DNA from: Halorubellus sp034808145
GTDB lineage: Archaea; Halobacteriota; Halobacteria; Halobacteriales; Natrialbaceae
Direction: 5' to 3'
Assembly (NCBI RefSeq): GCF_034808145.1
Contig: NZ_JAXHGM010000001.1
Coordinates: forward strand, 1,050,619-1,114,618
DNA: 64,000 bases
In this document: in pieces, positions 1 through 8,509 of the stretch
How positions within the stretch are numbered: position 1 is the stretch's first letter
Layout: every line of letters begins with the position of its first letter
Notes under the pieces: model-generated
What the model saw: the letters and a program-made list of their open reading frames with translations, nothing else
What the model was told of the DNA's origin: nothing
Database searches by the model: none
Program-made: the position numbers and the translations under genes

Positions 1-583
1 TGACGAGCGGCGCGTCCGCCGGCGCGACGTGCGCCTTGTCAGTCGCGATCTCCGTGATGGTGTCCCCGAGCACGCCCGTGTGCTCCAGGGTCACGCTCGT
101 CACCGCGCTCGCCGCCGGGTCGACGACGCTCGTCGCGTCGAACTTCCCGCCGATACCGACCTCGAGCACCGCCACGTCGACGTCGCGCTCCCCGAAGTAC
201 CACAGGGCGAGCGCCGTCATCGTCTCGAAGAACGTCGGCGACTCCCCCGCCCCAGCGCGCTCCGTGATGTGGGGCTTCGCGCGCTCGACGAACGCCCCGA
301 GCGCGCCCCTGGTGACCTTCCGCCCGTCGACCCGCACGCGCTCCCGGACGTCCTCCAGGTGCGGGCTCGTGAACAACCCGACCGTCCGGTCGGTCTCCCG
401 CAGCACGGACTCGACCATCCGCGCCGTACTCCCCTTCCCGTTCGACCCCGCGACCTGCACGAACTCGACGTCCTCGTGTGGATTCCCGAGGTGTTCGAGG
501 AGGCGTGCGGTCGACGCCGTCCCCGGGCTCGGACGGTACCGCCGCAGGTCGAACAGGAAGTTCGCCGCCTCGTGATACTGCAT
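1..583 (-). CDS. folC: Folylpolyglutamate/dihydrofolate synthase, N-terminal part (cut by window edge)
   Basis: The first 194 codons of an ATP-dependent ligase that adds glutamate to folate (Mur-ligase superfamily); the rest lies beyond the left edge. The protein starts MQYHEAANFLFDLRRY and carries the family's P-loop VAGSNGKGST near residues 44-53, then LFTSPHLEDVRERV and EVGIGGKFDATSVV, all typical of FolC. The ATG at 583 follows directly on an upstream gap shared with a divergent lipoprotein gene. In many haloarchaea FolC is fused to dihydropteroate synthase; this cannot be judged because the C-terminus is missing. The family assignment is firm; which of the two ligase activities dominates is not known. 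Confidence 0.88.
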   Translation of the reverse strand, partial: MQYHEAANFLFDLRRYRPSPGTASTARLLEHLGNPHEDVEFVQVAGSNGKGSTARMVESVLRETDRTVGLFTSPHLEDVRERVRVDGRKVTRGALGAFVERAKPHITERAGAGESPTFFETMTALALWYFGERDVDVAVLEVGIGGKFDATSVVDPAASAVTSVTLEHTGVLGDTITEIATDKAHVAPADAPLV

Positions 584-691
584 GCCTGTAGTCACCGGAC
601 GGCAGCGCTTAGTGGTGTCGAAGGCGGGTCACCGAGACCGGCGTTTCACCCAAAGCCGGGGTTCTTGAACGGCGCGGTCGAATCCGGGAGC

Positions 692-1153
692 GTGCGTCGA
701 CGACCCCTGCTCGCCGCCGCCGTCGGTCTCGCCGCTGGAACCGGCGGCTGTCTCGATGGCCTTCCGGGTGCCGGTACCGAGACGTTCACGGTCTCGGACC
801 CGCCGTCGTCGCTCCGTGAGCGTGGCGCGTGCGACGAGGACTGGGTGCTGGCGTCCGTCTCGTTCGCCGGCCCGCTCGACGACGTTGACGACGAGGCGGC
901 GGTCGTCCCGTACCGCGAACTCGCTGACCCCTCCAAGCTCCTCGTCCGCTACTATCTCGACCGCGGGAGCGCCGTCGCGTGCGAGGGCGACGACCCGACG
1001 CCGTTCCAGTCGCTGCTCTCGGACCTCGGCGCCGCGAAGCAGCGGTACCGCGAAGCCCACGACGAACCACCCGAATACCTCTGCGTCCGGGTCGCCGACG
1101 AGTACCATCGACTCTCCCGGCTGCTGGTCTACGACCAGGTTCTCAGGGGCTGA
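692..1153 (+). CDS. Small secreted lipoprotein, function unknown
   Basis: A 153-residue protein beginning (GTG) VRRRPLLAAAVGLAAG, a Tat-type RRR signal followed by a lipobox GTGGC near residue 21, so the mature protein should be lipid-anchored outside the membrane. I do not recognise the mature domain; it has several cysteines (GACDEDW, AVACEGD, YLCVRV) that could form disulfides. The frame stays open far upstream, but the signal peptide fixes the start at 692. It is divergent from folC and convergent with the next gene, with only 15 bases between stop codons. Confidence 0.6.
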   Translation: MRRRPLLAAAVGLAAGTGGCLDGLPGAGTETFTVSDPPSSLRERGACDEDWVLASVSFAGPLDDVDDEAAVVPYRELADPSKLLVRYYLDRGSAVACEGDDPTPFQSLLSDLGAAKQRYREAHDEPPEYLCVRVADEYHRLSRLLVYDQVLRG

Positions 1154-1168
1154 GTTGCAGCCTCGGCT

Positions 1169-2035
1169 TCAGCGCACGTGCGACTGCACCCAGAACGCGC
1201 CCGAAATGTCCTCGCCGGCTTCGGGAATGCGCCCGTCGATGGCATGCGCTCCCGCGTAGATCCACGTCTCGTAGTCGGTGCCGTCGCCGTCCCGCGTGAG
1301 GGGGACGCGGAACCGGTAGCCGTTCGCCTCGAAGAACGGGACGCGCTGGACCTCCCGCACGGTCGTCTGGAACGCGTAGTCAGCGACTCCGCCGCCGTCG
1401 ACGGGCGCGAACCCCGCCATCCCGCGGGTCGAGAACTCGCCGCCGTCCTCCGTCTCGTACGTCTCCTCCTCGGCCAGTTCGACGGCGTACGCGAGCGCCG
1501 CGAGCTCGACGTCGGCGTCGCCGAGCGGGACGCCGCCGACGCCCCACGCGCTCGCGCCGTACGTCGCGAACTCCTCCGGTCCGAGGACTATCGTGGCGTC
1601 CGCCTCCAGGTCGGTCTCCCACGGCGTCACGTCCGTCACGGTCGTCTCGTGGACGACGCCGTCGCCGACCGGGTACGCCGTCAGGACGTCGCCGTCCTCG
1701 CGGACGACCCGGCAACGCAGGGTCCCGGCGCCGTACTCGACGGCGTCCACGCCTTCGACGCGGCTCTCGCGGACACGGCCGTCCTCGAGCGTCGTCTCGA
1801 CGACCCGCTGGAGCGCCTCGTCTGAGTCGACCGCGGTGTCCCAGTGCCGGCCGTGCCCGCCGCCGCGACGCCGCGGCCCCGGCTGGGGGTCGACCGCGGC
1901 GGCGTCCGCGTCCAGCCCCCACGCCCCGTCGTCGTCCGCCCGGCGAGCGCTCTCCGCGTCGCCCGCGTCGTCGTCTGTCGCGTCCGCGTCGGCGCCGCGA
2001 CCGACCGCGCGACGCATCGCGTCGAACAACCCCAT
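1169..2035 (-). CDS. Conserved-looking hypothetical protein with disordered acidic N-terminus
   Basis: The 288-residue product starts MGLFDAMRRAVGRG, then has an Asp/Ala/Gly-rich low-complexity stretch (about residues 15-70) and a globular C-terminal part with no motif I know. No signal peptide and no membrane segment are visible, so it is probably cytoplasmic. The frame is open upstream to 2239, but that extension is Arg/Pro/Ala-rich, shadow-like and not acidic, so the ATG at 2035 is preferred. It lies downstream of the SHOCT membrane protein gene on the same strand, 79 bases away, and could share its transcript. No function is proposed. Confidence 0.6.
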   Translation of the reverse strand: MGLFDAMRRAVGRGADADATDDDAGDAESARRADDDGAWGLDADAAAVDPQPGPRRRGGGHGRHWDTAVDSDEALQRVVETTLEDGRVRESRVEGVDAVEYGAGTLRCRVVREDGDVLTAYPVGDGVVHETTVTDVTPWETDLEADATIVLGPEEFATYGASAWGVGGVPLGDADVELAALAYAVELAEEETYETEDGGEFSTRGMAGFAPVDGGGVADYAFQTTVREVQRVPFFEANGYRFRVPLTRDGDGTDYETWIYAGAHAIDGRIPEAGEDISGAFWVQSHVR

Positions 2036-2114
2036 GCGACCGTCGACGGGCCGCCGAGAGAAGAAACCTGCGAGGGACCACCGGGTCGGTTCGTCGGCCG
2101 CGACGACCCGACCG

Positions 2115-2780
2115 CTACCGGCGGTCGTGCTCGACGTCGGCGCTCCCGGCGTCGGCGCGCGCGCTCGTGCTGTCGCCGCTAGCGCCCTCGGCGCCGGTAC
2201 TCGCGTCCGCGTCGCTACCTGCGCCGCCGGCAGCGTCATCGTCCGCGTCCTCGCGTCGGAGGTCCGCGGCGAACCCGCGGTCGAACTCGTCGTCGAGGTT
2301 CGTCGCCGACCAGTCCGTCGCGGCGTCCTCCTCGGCGAGCAAGCCCTCCATCTCGCGCTCGAACTCGCGCTCGGTGAGCTCCCCGGACGCGTACCGCTCC
2401 ACCAGTGCCTCGCGGCGGTCCTCGACCGTGGGCGCGACGCGGTCGGAGACGTTCACCTCGGCCAGCCACGGCACCTGTCCCTCCACGCCCCGGGCGACAC
2501 GTTCCAGGCGTTCGCTCCGCGGGAGCTCCGCGAGCCGGAGCGCGCGCACGAGCAGCCACGCCAGCAATCCCGCTCCGACGACCGACAGCGCCGCGAGCCC
2601 GAGCAGGAACGGGAGCGCCGCGCGCAGCACGACCAGGAGGAGCGCGTCGCCGGCGGACGCGGCCGTGATCGCGGACACCACCGCCAGCGTCCCGACGCCC
2701 AGGAGGCCGACCGCCGCGAGCGCCACCAGCACCAGCGCGACCGACAGCCACCGCAGGCGTCGGTCCGAGAGCACGCTCAT
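2115..2780 (-). CDS. Membrane protein with C-terminal SHOCT-like motif
   Basis: A 221-residue protein starting MSVLSDRRLRW. Two long hydrophobic segments (about residues 10-45 and 55-80) would place it in the cytoplasmic membrane. Around residues 135-160 it has EALVERYASGELTEREFE, the pattern of the SHOCT (short C-terminal) domain, an oligomerisation-type motif often found at the end of membrane proteins. The last 60 residues are an acidic Ala/Gly/Ser/Asp-rich tail, probably disordered. The start is set by the change from the Arg-rich upstream read-through to a membrane protein. The role is unknown. Confidence 0.65.
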   Translation of the reverse strand: MSVLSDRRLRWLSVALVLVALAAVGLLGVGTLAVVSAITAASAGDALLLVVLRAALPFLLGLAALSVVGAGLLAWLLVRALRLAELPRSERLERVARGVEGQVPWLAEVNVSDRVAPTVEDRREALVERYASGELTEREFEREMEGLLAEEDAATDWSATNLDDEFDRGFAADLRREDADDDAAGGAGSDADASTGAEGASGDSTSARADAGSADVEHDRR

Positions 2781-2830
2781 ACTCACCGACCTAGCGGGAC
2801 GGGGTGGAAAAACCCACGCACTCCACCGGC

Positions 2831-2866
2831 CGAAGACACTTACCGGACGTCGCTGAAGCAACTCGC
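2831..2866 (+). promoter_or_regulatory. Promoter/5' leader copy 1 of tandem lipoprotein pair
   Basis: CGAAGACACTTACCG at 2831-2845 lies 22-36 bases before the ATG of the first lipoprotein gene. The identical 15-mer lies at the same distance before its paralogue (3701-3715). CACTTACC is a plausible haloarchaeal TATA-like box for a leaderless or short-leader transcript. Confidence 0.5.
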
Positions 2867-3664
2867 ATGCGCCGCCGCGCCCTCCTCTCGACCGCCGCTT
2901 CCACCGCCATCGCAGGCCTCGCGTTCGGGACCGCCGGCTGCCTCGCCGGCCCGGTCCGAGGTTCGCGAGAGCTCGCATCGGGCGAGGTCGTCACGCTCGA
3001 CGGCGTCGACTTCGAGGTCGGCGACCTCCGACTCCAGACGACGTTCGTCGAGCAAGGCCAGCCGTTCTGGCACTGGGACGCTCAGGCGAACCCCCGCGGT
3101 CGGTTCGCGGTCCTCCCGCTGGCACCGACCGGCGGGGAGTCGTCGAACGCTGCGGACGCCGTCCGGAACGCCACCGTCCGCACCGAGTTCGACGGCGGCG
3201 AGGCCAGCACCGGCGCGCTCGTGAACGAGAGCGACCAGGACGGCTACCGTCTCGCCGCGAGCGTCCCCGACCGCGACACCGTCCAGGACGGCGCCGTCGT
3301 CCTCGAGAACGGCGGGCCCGTGCGCTACCCGCTGACCGACGCCCACCTCGACGTCCTCGCGGACCCGCCGCGGTACTCGACCGCCCTCGACGTCCCCGCC
3401 GAGACCGGCGGCGCGACGGTCCCCGTCGAGTTCGTCCTCACGAACGACGGTTCGAACCCCGGCACGGTCGCGTGGACCACCACGCACGGCGTCATCGCGG
3501 ACGCCTGGTGGACCCACCGCACCACCGTCCCCGCCGGCGAGACCGTCCGCGCCACCCACGTCCACGACACGCGCGTCGGCGATGGGAGCTACGACTCCAT
3601 CTACGTCGACGTCGACTACGGCATCGGCGACGAGGACTTCGAGGTCGCGGTCGTCGACGACTGA
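2867..3664 (+). CDS. Tat-type lipoprotein, paralogue A of a tandem pair
   Basis: A 265-residue protein beginning MRRRALLSTAASTAIAGL with lipobox GTAGC around residues 20-24, predicted to be exported and lipid-anchored. The mature part has Ig-like beta-rich character: VEFVLTNDGSNPGTVAWTTT and VPAGETVRATH resemble the extracellular beta-sandwich domains common in haloarchaeal surface lipoproteins. It shares with the next gene the start MRRRALL, a LQ(T/S)TFVE stretch, RYPL and a WWT(H/R) motif near the C-terminus. The ATG follows the promoter-like repeat by 22 bases. Specific function unknown. Confidence 0.7.
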   Translation: MRRRALLSTAASTAIAGLAFGTAGCLAGPVRGSRELASGEVVTLDGVDFEVGDLRLQTTFVEQGQPFWHWDAQANPRGRFAVLPLAPTGGESSNAADAVRNATVRTEFDGGEASTGALVNESDQDGYRLAASVPDRDTVQDGAVVLENGGPVRYPLTDAHLDVLADPPRYSTALDVPAETGGATVPVEFVLTNDGSNPGTVAWTTTHGVIADAWWTHRTTVPAGETVRATHVHDTRVGDGSYDSIYVDVDYGIGDEDFEVAVVDD

Positions 3665-3700
3665 CCCCACACTCGGGACGACCGGTCGTCGCCACCGTGC

Positions 3701-3736
3701 CGAAGACACTTACCGACGGCGCCGGCAGCCTCTCGC
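3701..3736 (+). promoter_or_regulatory. Promoter/5' leader copy 2 of tandem lipoprotein pair
   Basis: CGAAGACACTTACCG at 3701-3715 repeats the element at 2831-2845 exactly. The leader and the first codons (ATGCGCCGCCGCGCCCTCCT) are also nearly the same, so the duplication included the promoter. Confidence 0.5.
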
Positions 3737-4603
3737 ATGCGCCGCCGCGCCCTCCTCGCGTCCACCGCGGTCGTCGCCCTCGGAACCAGTACCGCCGGGT
3801 GCGTCGACACCGAGGCGACCGACACCGACCAGCCCCGCGCCACCGACGGGACCAGCGGCCGCGACGCGACGGCGTCGACGGCACCGACCGACGACGGTCC
3901 GCGAACGGTCGAGGTCGGTGACGCGGTCGACCTGGGCGCGACGACCGCCGAACTCGGGTCGCTTTCCCTCCAGTCGACGTTCGTCGAGCGCCAGTGGCCG
4001 ATGTGGGACGCCCACGGTCGCGACGACCACGCGTTCGTCGTCGTCCGACTCTCCGGTGCCGACCGCGCCCGCGCCCTCGCTCGCGACCCACCGGTCGGCG
4101 TCCGCGTCGACGGCGAGCGCTACGACGACTCGGACGCGTACAGTCGCACGGACGGCGGACGCCCGGTCGAGTTCGCGGCGACGATACCGACCGGCGACGA
4201 CGTCGACAGCGCCGCACTCGTCCTCCGCACGACGACGGGTGACGCACGGTATCCGCTCGACGACGACCTCCTCGCGACGCTCCGCGCCCCGCCGGAACTC
4301 ACCGTGACCCCCGACGTTCCCGACGTCGTCACCGATGGGCCGCTCCAGTACGAACTCGTCGTCGAGAACACCGGCGACGGCCCGGGCACGCTCGTCGCGA
4401 CCAGCACGCACGACGCCATCCACGACAAGTGGTGGACGCGCGGCGAGACCGTCGCCCCCGGCGATACCGCGTCCCTCACGTTCGAACCATACGCCCCCAC
4501 CGAGGGCGACGGCTACGAGCTCGAGATCGTCCTCGACTGGGGACTCGACAGCGTCACGCGAACCGTCACCATCGAAAACGACGAGGGGACCACCACGGAC
4601 TGA
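3737..4603 (+). CDS. Tat-type lipoprotein, paralogue B of a tandem pair
   Basis: A 288-residue product starting MRRRALLASTAVVALG with lipobox TAGC near residue 21. A Thr/Asp/Ala-rich linker follows (about residues 25-55), then a domain alignable by eye with the preceding protein: LSLQSTFVERQWPMWD, RYPLDDDLLATL, and a C-terminal ELVVENTGDGPGTLVATSTH with KWWTRGETVAPGD. It is probably anchored to the outer face of the membrane. The pair appears to come from a tandem duplication followed by strong divergence. Ligand and role are unknown. Confidence 0.7.
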   Translation: MRRRALLASTAVVALGTSTAGCVDTEATDTDQPRATDGTSGRDATASTAPTDDGPRTVEVGDAVDLGATTAELGSLSLQSTFVERQWPMWDAHGRDDHAFVVVRLSGADRARALARDPPVGVRVDGERYDDSDAYSRTDGGRPVEFAATIPTGDDVDSAALVLRTTTGDARYPLDDDLLATLRAPPELTVTPDVPDVVTDGPLQYELVVENTGDGPGTLVATSTHDAIHDKWWTRGETVAPGDTASLTFEPYAPTEGDGYELEIVLDWGLDSVTRTVTIENDEGTTTD

Positions 4604-4617
4604 GCGTCGTTCACCGC

Positions 4618-4688
4618 CTCCAGACGCGCTCTCCTCGTCCACTGGCTCCAGACGCGCTGTCCGCTCGTCCACTGACTCCAGACACTCC
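4618..4688. repeat. Imperfect tandem repeat, about 28-30 bp, in convergent intergenic region
   Basis: CTCCAGACGCGCT followed by CTCGTCCACTG is present twice (4618-4645 and 4646-4675), and a third partial CTCCAGAC starts at 4676. The array fills the gap between the stop of the second lipoprotein and the 3' end of the purH-type gene. Confidence 0.8.
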
Positions 4689-4698
4689 TTCGCTTCGC

Positions 4699-6315
4699 TC
4701 AGTCGTGTCTGAAACACCGCTGGTCGGTCATGACCATCGTCATCCCGAGCTCGTCCGCCGCCTCGATCACCTCGTCGTCGTTCTTCGACCCGCCGGGCTG
4801 GATGACGGCCTCGATACCGGCGTCGGCGGCCTTCTCGACGGCGTCCGGGAACGGGAAGAACGCGTCCGACCCCATCACCGCACCCTCAGCGGTCTTGCCC
4901 TCGGCGTCGCGCTCGGCCTTCATCGCCGCGATCTCGACCGCGTCCACGCGGCTCACCTGGCCGACGCCGAGGCCGACCGTCTCCGTGCCCGTCGCGAACA
5001 CGATACCGTTCGACTTCACGTGCTTCTGGACCTTCCACGCGAACAGCAGCGACTCGAGCTCGTCCTCGGTCGGTTCGCGCTCCGTGACGACCTCCAGGTC
5101 CTCGCGCGTGACGGGTTCGAGGTCGCGCTCCTGGACGAGGCGGCCGCCGACGAGCTCCTTGCTCGTGAACGTCTCCGTGACCTCGCCCAGCTCGCCCACG
5201 TCGAGGATTCGGAGGTTCTTCTTGTCGGTGAGGACGTCGAGCGCGTCGTCGGTGTAGCCGGGCGCGACGACGACCTCCTTGAACGAGTCCGCGACGAGCT
5301 CCGCGGTCTCGACGTCGCACTCGCGGTTCAGGCCGACGATACCGCCGAACGCGGACTTCGCGTCCGTCGCGAGCGCGTCGGCGTACGCCTCGCTGAGGGT
5401 GTCCGCGACCGCGCACCCGGCGGGGTTCGTGTGCTTGATGACCGCGGCCGCGGGCTCGTCGAACTCTTTGATGAGGTTCAGCGCACCGTCCGCGTCGTTG
5501 TAGTTGTTGTAGCTGAGCGCCTTCGCGCCCTCGTTCAACTGGTCGGCGTGGACGACGCTCGCCTCCTCGGTCGTGTTGTCGGCGTAGAGCGCGGCGTCCT
5601 GATGCGGGTTCTCGCCGTACCGGAGGTCCGCGTGGCGGTCCTCGGTGACGACGCGGCGCTCGGGGAGGTCGCCCGCTTCGTCGCCCGCGACGGAGACCGC
5701 GTTCGCGTCGCGGTCGACGTCGACGCGGTCCTCGGCGAACCACTTCACGGCGCGCGGGTACGCCTTGAACTCGCCCTCGTAGAGCACGCGCTCGGCGAGC
5801 GACTCGTCGTCGTCGCCGTCGTAGACGGGGACGGGTTCCTGCGTGACGATGGGGCCGCCGTCGACCGCGCCCTCGACGACCTCGCCCTCGTCGTCGGTGG
5901 CGTCCGTGACGACGTGCACCGTACAGCCCGTGGTCTTCGCGCCGGCGTCGAGCGCGTCGCCCCACGCGTCCATGCCCGGGAAGGCGGGAAGGAGGCTCGG
6001 GTGGACGTTGAGCGTCGTCGGCATCGCCGAGAGGAACGTGTCGGAGAGGATGCGCATGTAGCCGTCGAGGCAGACGAGGTCGACGTCGTAGTCGGCGAGC
6101 GCGTCGACGAGGCGCTGCTCGTGCTCGCGTCGGGACTCGTCGTCGCCGCGTTCGACGGCGACGGTCGGGAGACCCCGGTCCTCGGCCTTCTCGAGGACGG
6201 GCGCGTCCGCGTGGTTGCTCGCGACGACGGCGAGTTGAGCGCCGCCGGGCGCGAGGTCCTGGACGTGCATGAGGTTCCGGCCGCGGTTCGAGGCGAGGCC
6301 CGCGATGCGTGTCAT
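4699..6315 (-). CDS. purH: Fusion of GAR formyltransferase (PurN) and AICAR formyltransferase (PurH C-domain)
   Basis: A 538-residue bifunctional purine-synthesis enzyme. Residues 1 to about 190 are a PurN-type formyltransferase: MTRIAGLASNRGRN, catalytic Asn and His in LNVHPSLLPAFPG, and a downstream Asp in GAVDGGPIVTQ. From about residue 205 follows the AICAR transformylase domain of PurH: LRYGENPHQ, catalytic Lys-His in IKHTNPAGCA, and NGIVFA. The IMP cyclohydrolase domain that is N-terminal in bacterial PurH is absent and replaced by PurN; archaea normally use PurO for cyclisation. The enzyme would therefore carry out both formyl transfers of the pathway. The ATG at 6315 gives the canonical PurN N-terminus. 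The 3' end is convergent with the lipoprotein gene; the 5' end diverges from purB. Confidence 0.93.
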   Translation of the reverse strand: MTRIAGLASNRGRNLMHVQDLAPGGAQLAVVASNHADAPVLEKAEDRGLPTVAVERGDDESRREHEQRLVDALADYDVDLVCLDGYMRILSDTFLSAMPTTLNVHPSLLPAFPGMDAWGDALDAGAKTTGCTVHVVTDATDDEGEVVEGAVDGGPIVTQEPVPVYDGDDDESLAERVLYEGEFKAYPRAVKWFAEDRVDVDRDANAVSVAGDEAGDLPERRVVTEDRHADLRYGENPHQDAALYADNTTEEASVVHADQLNEGAKALSYNNYNDADGALNLIKEFDEPAAAVIKHTNPAGCAVADTLSEAYADALATDAKSAFGGIVGLNRECDVETAELVADSFKEVVVAPGYTDDALDVLTDKKNLRILDVGELGEVTETFTSKELVGGRLVQERDLEPVTREDLEVVTEREPTEDELESLLFAWKVQKHVKSNGIVFATGTETVGLGVGQVSRVDAVEIAAMKAERDAEGKTAEGAVMGSDAFFPFPDAVEKAADAGIEAVIQPGGSKNDDEVIEAADELGMTMVMTDQRCFRHD

Positions 6316-6482
6316 ATCTAGAGCGGCTTCCGCCGGCGGGTTAGTAGTTCCGGTCCAGACCGCAGAAGTATGCATGAGCACGGATAACTATGGCTCGAAT
6401 CAGCGTGGGAGCCTCCCGAGTATGCACGCCCGTGTGGTTGCGTTCCGACACCCTTTTGCCGACACCGGTGGCAGTTCCGGCC

Positions 6483-7871
6483 ATGACAGACCCCCTGCTG
6501 GCCGTGTCACCGCTCGACGGCCGGTACGCCTCGCGGACCAGTCCGCTCGCCGACCACGCGAGCGAGTCCGCGCTGATGCGCGCTCGCGTCCAGGTCGAGG
6601 TCGAGTACCTCCTCGCCCTGAGCGACCTCGACGCCACGCCCCTCGAGATCACGGACGCACAGACCGCCGAGTTGCGCGCGTGCTACGAGGACTGGACGAC
6701 CGCGGACGCCGAACTCGTCAAGCAGATCGAGACCGAGGGCTACGGCGAGTTCGCCGCGACGAACCACGACGTGAAGGCCGTCGAGTACTACGTCCGTCTG
6801 AACCAGCCCGATGACCTCGACGCGGCGAACTGGATCCACTTCGGGTTGACGAGCGAGGACGTGAACAACCTCGCGCACCGCCTGCTCGCGACGGGCGCCG
6901 TCGAGGACGTCCTCCTCCCCGAGCTCCGCGAGCTACGCGACACGCTCGCCGAGATGGCGCGCGAGCACCGCGACGTCCCGATGCTCGCGCGCACGCACGG
7001 CCAGCCCGCGACGCCGACCACCTTCGGGAAGGAGATGGCGGTGTACGCCGCGCGACTCGGCCGGACGAGCGCCCGGGTGACCGACGCCACGGACGCGCTC
7101 AGCGGGAAGCTCGCCGGGGCCTCCGGAACGTACGCCGCCCACGACGCCGCGTACCCCGACGTGGACTGGCGGGCGTTCGCCCGCGAGTTCGTCACCGCCC
7201 TCGGCCTCGAGTTCACGCCGCTGACCACGCAGGTCAACCCCTGCGACGACATCGCCGCGCTCTTCGACGCGCTCCGCGGCGCGAACCAGGTGCTCCTCGA
7301 CCTCGACCGGGACGTCTGGCTCTACGTCAGCCAGCGCTACCTCGGCCAGGAGGCCGCCGAGGGCGAGACCGGGAGTTCGACGATGCCGCACAAGGTCAAC
7401 CCCATCGACTTCGAGAACTCCGAGGGGAACCTCTCGAAGGCGAACTCTGACCTCCGCTTCCTCGCCGAGTACGTCACCACGAGCCGCCTCCAGCGCGACC
7501 TCTCGGACTCCACCGTGAAACGCAACATCGGCGGGGCGTTCGCCCACTGCCTCATCGCGTACGACAAGACCCAGAACGGGCTCGCGAAGGTCGTCCCGAA
7601 CGAGCACGTGATGCGCGAGGACCTCAAGTCCACGCCCGAGATTCTCGGCGAAGCCATCCAGACCATCCTCCGCCGCGAGGGCGACACCGATGCCTACGAG
7701 CGCGTGAAGGCCCTCACCAGAGGGAAGCGCGTGACGGTCGAGGACTTCCACGACCTGTTCGACGACCTCGACGTCGACGACGACGTCCGCGAGGAACTCA
7801 AAGCCCTGACGCCGACGGGGTACGTCGGCGTGGCGAGCGACCTCGTCGACGACGTCGACGCCGACAGCTGA
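6483..7871 (+). CDS. purB: Adenylosuccinate lyase
   Basis: Cytosolic enzyme of the fumarase/aspartase superfamily that cleaves SAICAR to AICAR and adenylosuccinate to AMP, each time releasing fumarate. The 462-residue length fits. Visible signatures are the N-terminal SPLDGRY, TSEDVNN, a His in ARTHGQPATPTTFGKE, and the family signature GSSTMPHKVNPIDFEN at about residue 297. The ATG at 6483 gives the usual start (MTDPLLAVSPLDGRY). It is divergent from the PurN-PurH gene, so consecutive pathway enzymes sit back to back and could be co-regulated from the 167-base gap. Confidence 0.95.
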   Translation: MTDPLLAVSPLDGRYASRTSPLADHASESALMRARVQVEVEYLLALSDLDATPLEITDAQTAELRACYEDWTTADAELVKQIETEGYGEFAATNHDVKAVEYYVRLNQPDDLDAANWIHFGLTSEDVNNLAHRLLATGAVEDVLLPELRELRDTLAEMAREHRDVPMLARTHGQPATPTTFGKEMAVYAARLGRTSARVTDATDALSGKLAGASGTYAAHDAAYPDVDWRAFAREFVTALGLEFTPLTTQVNPCDDIAALFDALRGANQVLLDLDRDVWLYVSQRYLGQEAAEGETGSSTMPHKVNPIDFENSEGNLSKANSDLRFLAEYVTTSRLQRDLSDSTVKRNIGGAFAHCLIAYDKTQNGLAKVVPNEHVMREDLKSTPEILGEAIQTILRREGDTDAYERVKALTRGKRVTVEDFHDLFDDLDVDDDVREELKALTPTGYVGVASDLVDDVDADS

Positions 7872-7897
7872 CCTCGTCGCCGCGGCAGGCCGGCGGT

Positions 7898-8509
7898 TCA
7901 GTCGGTCGTCAATCCCTTCGCGACCGCCTCGACGACGAGGTCGCGCGTCTCCCGGTACGTCTCGCCACCGCCGAGGTCCTCGATGTGAAGCGTCAGGAGC
8001 GAGACCGCGCGGATGGCGTTCGCGACCGTCTCCGCGTCCGGGCCGTCGACGTCGCCGGTCTCGTACCACGCCTCGACGTAGGGGAGGAAGTACGCGAGCG
8101 ATTCCTGCCGTTCAGCCTCCAGTTCCGTGTCCGTGTGGACGTCCCGGAGTCGCTGGAGGTCGTCGACGTCGACGAGCAACTGCCTGACGAGGGGGTTCGT
8201 CTCGATCTCGTCCATCAGTCGCGTGAGGAACGCGACGATGACCGCCTCGGGGTCGTCGTGCGCGCCGTCCTCGAACGGCGCGAGGAGTTCCGGGAGGAGG
8301 CGTTCGCCCTCGCGGTCGAGCACCTCCAGGAACAGCGTCTCCTTCGAGTCGAAGAACTGGTAGAACGTCCCGTTCGCGATGCCGACGGGGGCGGTGAGGT
8401 CCGCGATGGTCGTCTTCGAGAGTCCGTACCGCTCGAAGAGCTCGCGTCCCGTGGCGACGAGGTCCTCGCGGATGCGTTTTCGGTCCGCGTCGCTGAACCC
8501 GCCGCTCAT
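7898..8509 (-). CDS. TetR/AcrR-family transcriptional regulator
   Basis: A 203-residue repressor with an N-terminal helix-turn-helix (LFERYGLSKTTIADLTAPVGIANGTFYQFFDSKETLF, about residues 22-58), typical of TetR proteins. The C-terminal helical part would be the ligand-sensing and dimerisation domain. Its ATG overlaps the stop codon of the ABC permease gene (ATGA), so it is the last gene of a three-gene exporter operon and probably autoregulates it, perhaps through the concentric palindrome at 10404-10438. The effector is unknown. Confidence 0.9.
   Translation of the reverse strand: MSGGFSDADRKRIREDLVATGRELFERYGLSKTTIADLTAPVGIANGTFYQFFDSKETLFLEVLDREGERLLPELLAPFEDGAHDDPEAVIVAFLTRLMDEIETNPLVRQLLVDVDDLQRLRDVHTDTELEAERQESLAYFLPYVEAWYETGDVDGPDAETVANAIRAVSLLTLHIEDLGGGETYRETRDLVVEAVAKGLTTD

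Noticed and set aside
36..575. Long plus-strand open frames opposite folC
   Set aside because: Reverse-strand shadows; the FolC motifs on the minus strand are unambiguous and the plus-strand products are Arg/Ser/Thr-rich.
4429..6321. 630-codon plus-strand frame opposite the PurN-PurH gene
   Set aside because: Typical high-GC antisense shadow, no family motif; the minus-strand protein has catalytic motifs throughout.
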